Below are positions 12,246 through 22,644 of a stretch of DNA of 64,000 bases, piece after piece. The position numbers and the translations under genes were made by a program. Within the stretch, counting starts at the first letter, position 1. Every line of letters begins with the position of its first letter. The notes under the pieces were generated by a model that was given only the letters and a program-made list of their open reading frames with translations, searched no databases and was not told the origin of the DNA. Source of the DNA: Parelaphostrongylus tenuis (lineage: Eukaryota; Nematoda; Chromadorea; Rhabditida; Metastrongylidae); the NCBI GenBank assembly GCA_019055375.1, contig JAHQIW010004036.1, positions 1-64,000 on the forward strand, in the 5' to 3' direction.

Positions 12246-12905
12246 ATCAACATATAAAATATCCGGTAGGGGCCTACGTAAGCCCATTATCATGTAAAGG
12301 TTAATTTTTATTTCGTAAAACGTTTACTTTTTTGTACAATTTCATTTCTAATCGCTCTTTTAAATGTTTTTTTTGTACTTTTCAGTAAAATAATTTATGT
12401 CTGATAGAGCCTTTTCATTCTTTAAAAAGCGTTTTGAACAGTGGATTCCAATCTCAGAGTTGAACAGGTGATATTTGCTACAGTGGGAAATCGCGGGATT
12501 GCTTCAGAACGGCACTGGTATAAAAGTTATCGAAATTCTATTCAAACACTGCTAAAATTTCCGTTTATGGATTTGATTTCGGTCCATTGCCATGCATTAT
12601 AATAAATTCACTTGGAACAAAAATCAAACCCACCAAACCATCGCGATCCATTACACTAAATAAGCTTAGATATTCAATGTCTGTTTTGAAGTATTTCTGG
12701 TTGAGGCACTTTCTTTCACTGGATTGCTCCACCTCGAATAAGCATCCGCAGACATGGCTATGAATAGAACCAGTACGGTATCAGCCTAGCGAGAAGAGTA
12801 GAATGGCACAACTGTTGAAATGCTGATATTTTGTGATATATGATCACTCTCACAGACATCCAGTAGAACAGTACAGTTTTGCTGCTTGTGAGTAATTTAT
12901 TATTT
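12245..12905. other. no recognisable feature
   Basis: This AT-rich spacer between the tandem duplication and the truncated RTE copy shows no motif or repeat. Confidence 0.45.
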
Positions 12906-12907
12906 GA

Positions 12908-14310
12908 CCCCTATTCAGTGGAAAACCAGCAAGAACTTATTGTTGTTCAGAAAGGGAGACCTTCACGACATAGGCAATTATTGCCCAATCTGCTTGGTGT
13001 GCGTTGTCTATAAACTCTTGACTCGATACACCCTAAACAGGATTGACAGAACACTGGACGAAGGACAGCCATGCGAACAAGCAGGGTTCCGAAGAGGATT
13101 TAGTACCATAGACCACATCCACACGTTTGCAAGACTCATAGCAGTTTCGCGATAGGGCAAACAACAACTCTGCCTCACTTTTATCGATCTGAAGAAAGCC
13201 TTTGATCCAGTGGAAACAGAAGCGGTAATAGAGGCTCTGTATAACCAGGGCGTCCCTACTCGGTACATAATGATCCTTCGTGAGCTTTATAAAGATCTTA
13301 CGACTAAAATATCTCCATTCTACAACAATATCACCATTGACGTAAGAAGAGGAGTTCGACAAGGCAATACAATTTCGCCAAAACTATCCACTGCCACCCT
13401 ACAAAACGTCATGCGATTTAGTTGAACATCAGAATGGGACGATGTGGGAGTGAAAATTGACAGTCGACAATCAAGCCATCTTCGCTTTACTGGCGATATC
13501 GTTCTCATAACACCAAACATCAGCCAAGTGGATCGAATGTTGACCGATTTCAATAACGCCTGCGGAAAGATTGGTCTTCAACTAAATCTAACGCAAACGA
13601 TGTTCATGAGTAACGGATGGGTTTCGAGTGCCCCATTCATGCTCAACGGGACGACAATCTCCGAATGCTCCAGTTACGTCTATCTAGGTCGGGAAATAAA
13701 CATGATGAACGACCTAGCTCCAGAGTTGAGCAGGAGGAAACGGGCGGCTTGGGGAACGTTTGAGAGCATCGAAGATGTAGTGAAGAGGACAAAAAACATC
13801 CGACTCCGTGCCCACCTTTTCAACTCGACAATTATTCCTGTCCTAACGTATGCAGCAGAAACGTGGTCGCTACGTAAGCAGGATGAAAGATCACTTGGCG
13901 TTATCGAACGCGTAGTCGAAAGGTCGATGTTAGGAGTGTCCTGAATCTCGCAAATGAGAGAGAGAATCCGAAGTTCCGACCTACGTCAACGATCGAAAAT
14001 CAGAGACGCCGTCCCACACGCCAGGATATCAAAAATAAGGTGGCCGGACACGTGATGAGCTTCAACGACAACCGTTGGACGAAAGCCGTTACCAAATGGA
14101 TTCCTCGGGACGCCAAGCACTTTAAACGAAGACCACTTACCCTTTGGTCCGATTTCTTCACAAAAGCGATAAAGGAAAGATATGACGCTCAGCGAATCCT
14201 TAGAGCAGGGAGGATTCACTGGGCGACTCTTGCACGCGATAGGGAAAAATGGAAGAGTTGCTGGTACCAGCTCGAGTCACTCGACGATCAACGGGACGAC
14301 AGATGATACA
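12908..14310 (+). mobile_element. RTE-type non-LTR retrotransposon, copy A (5'-truncated)
   Basis: The copy starts abruptly at an IQWKTSK segment inside the reverse transcriptase and continues through the RT blocks. These include AGFRRGFSTIDHIHT, LTFIDLKKAFDPVETEA, the GVRQGNTISPK block (about 13351-13383) and the palm box, here LRFTGDIVLI (about 13480-13508). The first of the two catalytic Asp of the usual FADD box is therefore Gly. The thumb and C-terminal region follow (LYLGREINMMN-type text, RRKRAAWGTF, VERSMLGVS, then AGHVMSFNDNRWT) and end at LDDQRDDR. The tail ACGACAGATGATACAGGTGAT resembles the short-repeat 3' ends of RTE elements and of copy C. In-frame stops lie near 13155, 13423 and 13942. 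RTE elements copy themselves by target-primed reverse transcription. The missing 5' end is the normal outcome of incomplete reverse transcription. Confidence 0.9.
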
Positions 14311-14329
14311 GGTGATCCCTTTTTATTAA

Positions 14330-14480
14330 ACAAAAACAAGAAATGCTTAGTCAATGTTTTTTCCTCAGACTCCAATCATTTCCTCCCACTTTTATGGCAA
14401 ATTCATGACTGCTCGGTGGTAAGACTCAGTGTCTTGCAAATCAAAGAATTCTACAAGTGCTTCAACCACCTAGTGGAAGC
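14330..14480 (-). pseudogene. mariner transposase C-terminal scrap
   Basis: On the minus strand about 14440-14355 reads ESYHRAVMNLP, stop, KWEEMIGV. This matches the FYRRGIxxLPxRWxxVI segment that ends mariner transposases and the better preserved copy at 33715-33800. It directly abuts the 3' end of RTE copy A, so that copy probably inserted beside or within an older mariner. Confidence 0.5.
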
Positions 14481-15004
14481 TGTGCGTATACAAGAAAGAG
14501 CTGAATGAGGCTTAGTCATCAATTCGGTCACAATGCGAAGGCAAAATCGAGCTAGACTCGGTTAGTAATGGGGGTTTCTTTTGCCTTAGAACCTAAATTA
14601 TTTCATATATCCCAAATATCCTACTGCTTCATGAAGCATAACGTAAGTTTTGATGCTTTATCAGAGAGCATCGAAGTCGAACAATGGGCAAATCAGCCGC
14701 AACCTTCTGAACAGTGAGTGGTGAGTTTTCTAAATACGTGCATAGCCTTTGAACATCTTATCTAGACATCGTTTTAATTTCGAATCTTCATTTATTTTAC
14801 TTCCGGCTTTGAAATCCAATTTCTTAGTCTGAATGTGGCTCCGCACACTACTAAAATTAGCAAAAACGGGCAATGCACAGCAATCACATGTGCTGCTAAA
14901 CGCTGGTTTCAACACTTCAATGCTGGAGACTGGACTTTTAAGGCAAGTCTTGTTTACAACGTCCAGCAAAGTTTAACAACAAAGATTGATTGCTGCTTTG
15001 GATG

Positions 15005-15105
15005 ATGGACCGTCGTCAAGTGCTCGCTAACCAGAATCGACCAGATCCGGAGCTTGGCGGACCGAGGGCAGAAGGTCGCAGTAAACAGTGGCCTTCAATC
15101 TTAGA
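15005..15105 (+). pseudogene. mariner transposase C-terminal scrap
   Basis: On the plus strand 15020-15100 reads IDQIRSLADRGQKVAVNSG, which parallels FDQIRNLADR.QKVVENDG in the relic at 31.9-32.3 kb. Only this short C-terminal piece is recognisable. The flanking DNA on the left (14520-15000) shows nothing I can name. Confidence 0.5.
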
Positions 15106-15204
15106 AGCAGTTTTGTCGTATTTGCTCGGATTTCATGCACACGTTTTCAAATTTTCACGAGTGCTCCGGGACTTTCTTTTCAATTCAGTAATCCACTACT
15201 ACTT

Positions 15205-18200
15205 TCTACAAAAAAAGCGTTTAGAACCTAAGCTCGAGGAGATTTTTTTAAGCTTCATGTTCTGCCATATCATGGTTGACAGATTCTCCCTTTCAGCTTT
15301 TTTTCTTCAAATTTTCTTCAAAATAAATGCGGCGACATGATTTATAGTCGCACGATGTGGTAATTATGGATGCATTCAACGTTTTATCTGTGTGTCTCAC
15401 CTCAGTGGAAACTGTTATAATTGTGAGTAAATCACGGGAGTAAATTATTACGCCAATAAAATTCAAATTTCCTTCTGTCGGTAAGTTTGATTGAAGAGGC
15501 AATGTGCCGCTGGTTCTTGCTCTTGACGAGCTTGTGTAAACAAAGTCAGTTTTGAATCCGTTTTCAAATTTCTAGAAAATTTTCAAACATAAAAGTAGAA
15601 TAGAGGTGAATGAATGCTATTTTCAAGTGTTAGGGCTGTGAAGCAAGATGATTCCTATGAGTATGCAGACTTGTCAACTTTTCCACAATTCAGTTAGTGC
15701 AGAAATCCTGTTTGGAATTAAAAAGTTAGCTTCGGCACATGTAATGCCATGTGAGCATCTTCCTATTTTTATTTCATAATTTTCTGGTACTGGTATTACA
15801 CGGCGAGAACTCACTTTGCTTACTGACGGGTGAACGGCTTCTGCTTATGTCTTCATGGACGAGGTGGTTATATAAACACAGAAGGTTTTATACCGAAAAA
15901 TAGACGGCTTGAACGTTTGTGGACATTAATCGTTATTGAAGAGTCTATGCTCTTTCGCACTGCTTGCAAAGATGGGATATAGCACATACTGTAATTTAGC
16001 ATGTCCTTCAGATAAATAGATTACTGGCAGAAAGTGGAAGCGTTTTTAAAATTATGCCGTGCCTACCTCTGTAACTTCTTCATCCACCCGCTTATATAAT
16101 GCCTGTGGTTCAATCTAGCGATTACGACTAGTAGAAGAGTTTAACAGCAGTAAAAGCACCATCGGTGGGCCTTCTTGAAGAGTTCTCTCATAAATTTTGG
16201 GTACAGAATCGAGCTGTTCTTGGCCCACACCTGCCAATCACCCTTTTTAAGGGATAAGGTACCAACTGGTTAGAGAATGATTTGTGAATATATTCTTTGC
16301 GGCAATCTTTTTCATCAGAAAAACTGCAGTTTTTCAGAGGTCGTAACCGCTGCAGTGGTGCGAAACGACTATCCGTATGATGAGTAGCGAAAATAATGGC
16401 AAAAAGAGGAGTAAACAATAAACGTCAAGTTTCAACTTCTTTCAAGTGTTACGCCTACAATTATATTCCACAAACTTCTGCCATGCCATCATATCTCATC
16501 ACATTTTCATGTTTTGTCAGATTTTCTAACGTTAACTGTATCACAATGCTCTTATTCTCTTCTTAGAAGCCAAACGGTCCATGTATCAATTTTGGTGGAT
16601 TGGTGCGTTCTGTTCCACACCTAAAGTGCGTCAAGAGTTGCCTTTTATGTCAAGAGAGCATTTAGTTTTACTCCAGAGGTGAACAGAATTTGTCTAACAT
16701 TCCACACTGTTGAATTTGTGCTAATAAATCGAAGAGTTATTCTTACTTTTATCTTGCATCCTTGGAGACGTTATTTTGTTCTGTTCTACAATATCCCGCC
16801 TGCCCTATAGCTTCACTCATCAAAATGGGTCTTATGATTGGTGATATTGGCACATACATAAAGAGTTAAAAATGAAAAATGCATCTATCCAGCATTCGTA
16901 GTGAAATGATTAGAATAGCTCAATGTAGGTCTGGCGACGTGAAACTCTCATAATTGGGTATCGTGGATGTATTCGGCTCTTAGGCTTACAAAATCGTTGT
17001 TGTATAATTTAACGGCGAGGGCCACTTCAAGTATTGCTTTTTATCTCTTAGACTAATCCACACTCGCTGCTTGGAACTCCATATAAGTGGCTGTGATTTG
17101 CATGATTCGTCACGAATTGTTGTTTTCGGTGATTCACCTCATATCAACATGCTTGCAGTGAGAAGCTTCTGCTTCAAATTTGATTGTCTGCCACATGTTT
17201 ATTACATTTATTAATCGGCCTTATCGTCAATATGACTCTTCCTTCTCGAACACACTACCAATTTGTGCTCGAATCCATTATTAAATTATTGCGCAAAGCC
17301 AACTGATTTCTCGCCAATAAACATGCTTGCAGTATAGAATTAGAGTACTTTATAAGTTCTTCCAAAGTCAAAATACATCCTGCTATGATAAGCTCAAGAC
17401 CTTTTGGGTTTGACATGCCACTTATTCGATGGTCAGGCGCTCATCGCATCTCGTGGCTGTTCGCGAATAACGATGCGAGGCAGTAGGTCGATTTTGCCGG
17501 ATAACCCTCCAAGACGGATAAATTCGGAATTTTTACGCAGAACTCTTGGAAACTGAAGCTGAATGTTAGGATTTTAAGGCTATTATGATAGCAATCTGCT
17601 AAGAAGCAGATCTCCTTTTGATCATAACGGCGAAGGAATGCCAATTACGAATAATTAAAAATACGATAGAGCTACTTTGAACAGATATAGAAGGCACATT
17701 CGTCTCACAGGAAAAGCATTCGTTAAGTTACTGTCATACGGGGGCCTGGGAGACTCTTCATGAATATCCACTAATCAAGCATTCACGGTTTTGCTAATAA
17801 ATGCGATTACTTCAAGATGGCCGAAACTAATGAAGCTGCTGGTGATCAATTTGATTCCTGTTTTATCACATTTCCCTAATTTTTCGTAATATTGTCGAGA
17901 GTTCAAATGAACAAATTTGGCGCAGTGATATCACACTACAGAGTTTCATGATCTTCATTATTATGAAGTCGTTGTACAATGGTAACAAAGGTTGATGAAA
18001 ATCTGGAAATCTCACAAAACGATTACACGTTTCAAGCCTTTTGCAAGGTCTAGTATGGCACATACACAATACTAGACAGCTGGTTAGCCTTTCCGAGCTC
18101 ATCAGTAAAACGGTGCCTTTCGGTTCAGCCGATTGCTTGCAGGGTAATACACAATTTTTTTGATGGAATCGACGCAGAATGACAAATCACTGCAAGTCAG

Positions 18201-18290
18201 GTGATAAAATCCTCAATATTGCAATGAGCAATAGTCGAGCTTGTGGTTGGCTGACCTGCGCTGATATGTTATTCGAAGTCGATTGATTTT
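15205..18290 (+). repeat. repeat X, copy A (about 3.1 kb)
   Basis: The copy is collinear with copy B (22645-25620, same orientation) and with the reverse complement of copy C (57955-60640), and looks roughly 80 percent identical by eye. Landmarks in order: ATAAATGCGGYRACATGA near 15324, GCGATTACGACTAGTAGAAG near 16118, CTATCCGTATGATGAGTAGC near 16369, a CTTTCAAGTGTTACGCCTA block near 16439, CATACATAAAGAGTTAAAAATG near 16852, GGCCGAAACTAATGAAGCTGC near 17820 and AATGACAAATCACTGCAAGTCAGG near 18178. No long open frame or transposase motif is present, so X looks non-autonomous. Short minus-strand frames near the right end (MSSER...SCLVL, about 18100-18060) recur in the other copies. Confidence 0.75.
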
Positions 18291-18309
18291 TAAGTAGGGT
18301 CATTTTTTC

Positions 18310-18500
18310 GTGAAGGGATCGGCTTAATTCAAAGGCACCTGCACTACTGATGAGCTTGGAAAGTCGGTTTATCCTTCTTATCGGCGTAGACTATTTGTAT
18401 GTGGCTTTGACTAGAAAAATGTTAAAGTTTAGATTTCATCACTTTTTGACGAATTGAAGATATAAATAGGACCAAATAGTAAAAGAAATAAGAAATGGTT
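18310..18500 (+). repeat. repeat Z, copy 2, with an inverted X-end segment
   Basis: About 18318-18360 (ATCGGCTTAATTCAAAGGCACC then GATGAGCTTGGAAAG) is an inverted version of the right end of repeat X (about 18090-18140), so X copy A ends in a palindrome. The following segment (TTTATCCTTCTTATCGGCGT to about 18490) resembles 480-600 and the reverse complement of 49390-49540. From 18500 to 19280 no other feature was found. Confidence 0.45.
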
Positions 18501-19442
18501 TTGGTGACGTGACAGCCAATGCGCAAATGCACTCTAGATTACATTCTCAGTGAATTCTCATTTTTTTTTTGCGAAAACGAGTCTCGTAGTAGCCAACATC
18601 AGCGTGGGTAATCTTCTAAAAATTTTGTTATGCGTCTAATCTTGTCAACTTGTCAAACTTCATGACAAATATCACATAGTTTTTTAATCGTTTAGTAGTC
18701 AATAGCGATCACGTGAGAAAACTTGCTAATGACATACAAGAATAAGATAGTGGAAAGCTGTGCTGGTGTATTTTATTGGTTGGGAACAGGTTCAATCTCA
18801 AAACTCAAACATAAATGTTCAACAGATATGAAAGGTAAACGCATGATGTGCAGCCCGTTGCGAAGTATAACGCCGACATTTAAAGTGAATACATTTTCAC
18901 CTAGTTAAGCCAAAATTTTTCGAACGCATGAAATTCCCATTCAATATACAGCCTTGGTGGAAACTGACAGAGATCTAAACAGAAATGATCAGTTTTGTTT
19001 ATTATAGCGCCACACAAATATAATATTCCTGAGAGAAGAAAACCAAATTACAAAGCGAACAATTTATAAGTTTGATAGGAAATGAGTGGACTACTATAAA
19101 TACATAGACAAAAACTTAATCACACAATCTTGAGCGCTTCATCATACGTTCCATTATACCCATGCTAAACGTCGGATTCCTCTCCTTCAAAGCCAACCAA
19201 GATTCCGTGTTGAATACAGCATGTCTATTTTCTTTCATCTAGAATGAGATGCAACAGCTTGCTCTGATTATGAAAAGAATGAATCCGTCGTTCTAATCTC
19301 AAAAATTGCACGCTCAACATTTGATATGACGCCGTTTCACGGAGAGAATAGGAAAAGTTTGATCTGTTTGTATAACAATTTTCCTTGGTAGAATGTTCGC
19401 AGTTTATCTCAAGTTCACATCACTATTTTTCTTTGTCTCAGA

Positions 19443-21735
19443 TCACTTCTTTACAACGACATCAAAACTGTGCCAAACAAGGAGAGGGTTCAGAAACAAC
19501 ACGAAGGAGAAAAAAATTTTGCTACCCACCAAGCTAAGACAGCACTCGTACAAGACATTTGCTCGGCAAAAATCGGCCAACTCGACACATTCAGCAACAT
19601 TGGTAGGCCGAACTCTTGAAAAATCAATTTTTGAAAAGAAAAAACAACTTATACTGTTGATATTTTGCAGCTTGCTGTCATTTATCTTCAAGTAGCATCC
19701 CATCTATTTGAAAACAATGGTGAAACTTTAGCTCAACGTAATTTGAGTTCACATACCTCGCAATGAGTTCCTGCTCACATATGCTCTTAAGAGCAGGAAT
19801 GATGTATTTGTCTGCCAGCAGCATTACATGGAAGACCTCCTATAGTTTACGGTATTGATATAATGAAGGAGTAATCGAAAAGATGATTACAAGCAAAGTT
19901 TCAAAAAATACCTCCAACTCCAAATTTCCCAAGCAAACTGAGCCACTGTATATGAAAATCAGCATATTTTTTACTGCGGCTATAGAGAAGCCCTCCATCG
20001 TTATCGTGTTTGTCTTAAAATTCAGATTTCCTTTCGCAGATATTATTGGCCAATAATCAGTAAAGAAGACATGTGGACTAAGAGTCATAACACATCTAGT
20101 GGGTACAAGTGGTGACCAACTTTTTCAAAAGTAGGATGGGCTGTGTCGATAACTTGGACATCCACTACAAAATACTTTTGATCGCATGCAGTCACTTATA
20201 AACTGTTTGATAAAGCTGTTTATCAGTCGCCTCTTCACGCCTGACAAGCCATAAGGAGATTATAATTTGAATAGAACGCTCAGTTGTAATAGTATTTCAA
20301 AAGCGCTGCAGATTAGTGTCTTGAAATTAAAACCAAAAAAGTTGACAAACCTTGCTTTCTTTCGTATTATAGCCAAGCATGGCGCGAAAAACGGCAGAAT
20401 GAGTGATAAGCTTGAATTTGTGTACAGCAAACACTTCACGTTCGCCACCAAATTCGGCAACGAGGCTCAGATCGGCATCAGAGTTCTCAGCAGACAGCAT
20501 CTTAGCAAGCTCTACAAATGTCACAATAGAGCCTATACACTTATACAGTTGATTATCTACTCACTCCATTATGTATTTTGCACTTTTTATCCTATTTTTC
20601 TGTACCGACTGGAAGTTAGCAAACGAAAAAGTGTGAATGCGTTCTGATATATAAAGATTAGGCACTTTATCATCTTCAAATGCTTTGTTTCCTTCGAAAT
20701 AAGTTGCCATCACTGTTACAATAAACCTCAGTGGCTCATCGTAGTTCACCAAAGCAGGCCTATTTCGTAATATAAATGAATTTAGAGCTCACCATTCTTA
20801 ACGTAAAGATAAGAAACTTTCGTCATTTCCACTGTTACCATATCACTTGGTAACAACTGTCTACATGGTATGCTACTAGCATCCGGCAAGAATGAAATCG
20901 AACATTTTATGACCAACGAGTGATCAGATCTCATGCACTGTCGAACCTGGAAAATTAATCACAGGCAACTGAAACTAATCTTGCAAGTTCTTTGAATATC
21001 CGCAACAAATTTGACTGTGAACTTCCAAATTTACATCTATCTTTGCGGTTAAATGTGAACAGCACACCCAGAATGATACTGAAGCGGAATTCAACAAGAA
21101 TGTTCTCAAACCGTATGTTCTGGAATATCACGACATCCCCACAGATATTCATTCCTCGGTGGTCTGGCATGGAAAAGAACTATTTTCACATTGGAAAACT
21201 TTATCTCGTCGTTGTCTCCTAAGAGAAGAAGGCAGCACTCGGCTTTGATGACCACCTAAAAGTTCCAAAATGCCCATTTATATCCGCAATTTTGAATATG
21301 TACAAAAATACCTCTTCTCTAGGAGGTGTAGCAAACATTCTCATAAGCACTGATACGGTATTAACGTTGTCGAAAAGTTTAAGTCCAGGATAGAGACACA
21401 GCTGCCAGTTGACACCAGGCATTGAAGAACAACTGGTAGCACAATTTGACATCATAAGCAATGAATGTTTTAATAAGGTTAAAAAAGATTATACCAACCT
21501 GAGAATATTACTGCGAAGGCAGAACTTAGGTGGTGCCAGCTTTAGAAGTAGTGAAAAATTGTTCACCTGAATAAGATTTAAAAAAGCGAAATTGGTATAA
21601 TGAACGAGAATGTACCTTCCATGTTTGAGTAAGGACATGCGGTTCGACGTTGCTCACACACGATGAGGTTAATGGGGATGCAGATCCCAGCTGAAAATGT
21701 TGAGCTGCCGGAGCACAAAAGTCGCCTCCTGACAT
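19443..21735 (-). CDS. MATH-BTB domain protein (BATH family), left copy
   Basis: This multi-exon gene was read by splicing short introns on the minus strand. Exons that join in phase: 21735-21616 (Met start, 40 codons, ends TQTWK), 21566-21499 (VNNFSLLLKL), 21432-21312 (MPGVNWQLCLYPG), 21255-21112 (KAECCLLLLGDNDE) and 20946-20793 (SLVIKCSISFLPD); these form the MATH domain. BTB exons: about 20540-20350 (DADLSLVAEF, FAVHKFKLITHSAVF), 20013-19912 (MLIFIYSGSV), 19839-19757 (LLADKYIIPALKSICEQEL) and about 19614-19520 (NVAECVELADFCRANVLYE, BACK-like). The joins around 20790-20750 and 20560-20520 are not phase-consistent with my choice of sites, and the stop is uncertain. MATH binds substrates and BTB binds Cullin-3 in ubiquitin ligases, as in C. 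elegans MEL-26. The left copy keeps frame at the exon join near 20350. Confidence 0.75.
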
Positions 21736-21739
21736 TATG

Positions 21740-22430
21740 AAGCTTCGTTAAATAATCTGCAAAGTACAGATATGTCAAAGTGCAACAAAAACTAAGTAAT
21801 AATGCAACAAAAATTGGCCCACCCACCACTCGATGACTAGCACGAGCTTGAAATGGGAATCACCGTGAAGCTCAACTGTCTAGATGGATGTGAAAAACAA
21901 GAAAGTAAAAACAACAAGATAAACACTGATAAAGTGGTGGTGAATGGTGTGATATGTTGTGAAGTACTACAAAAATATCCATATATGTTATGAAGTATAT
22001 ATGAAATTGAAGTTGAAGTGAAGATTGGAGTTCATATATGCGAAGCATGCATAACATCAAAATTGAAACATATTCAATGTAAAATTCTGTAGGACCCGTA
22101 AGACATGCTTGCCAACAGCGACACATATCATCTAGAGAAGGTGAACTACGGATCATATAGCAGTCACCTAACCCACTACATCACTACTGCTCGATGGTGT
22201 CTACTACACAAACGCTCTATAATATTTTATTATTTCTCGAGTGAAAAGTAAAAAGAACTGAATAAGAAGATTGCTCACTATACCAGCATCACGGTTCAGT
22301 CGAGTCTATTCCAACAATGCTTTTGAAATGCGAACCATCAATACAAGCACGTCGAATGCGCTGCTCAAATAGATGAGTTTCAAGTAATGTAGAAACAAAA
22401 AATTTGTTCATCGCCATGCTTCAGTCTTTA
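21740..22430. other. upstream region of the left MATH-BTB gene
   Basis: This is 5' sequence of the minus-strand gene, identical in arrangement to 60850-61540 on the right. A TTTGCAG acceptor lies 22 bases before the Met codon (21757-21763 in reverse). It could be a trans-splice acceptor or the end of a 5' intron. No core promoter could be identified. Confidence 0.35.
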
Positions 22431-22431
22431 T

Positions 22432-22626
22432 TCAAACGATATAAAATTCTAATGAAAAGAAGAAGGCATATAAAACTAAGTTTTTAAGTGTAATGAAGTT
22501 GTCAGCTTTAACATTGCAATGAACAACATTGACACACTCTGCCTCAAGAGTCCTTTCCACCATCTGTAAAGGACCATGGATCAGCTTGGATTTTATATTC
22601 TGATAGGAAGACCCTCTAGTATTCAA
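22432..22626 (-). pseudogene. possible protein-kinase catalytic-loop scrap, left copy
   Basis: The minus-strand frame contains LEAECVNVVHCNVKADNF. It resembles a kinase subdomain VIb loop (usual pattern HRDxKxxN), with the catalytic Asp replaced by Asn in both arms. No ATP-binding loop, DFG or APE motif is recognisable nearby, so this is at most a fragment. The right-arm counterpart is at about 60650-60850. Chance resemblance remains possible. Confidence 0.3.
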
Positions 22627-22644
22627 CCAGCACTTTTACATTAG

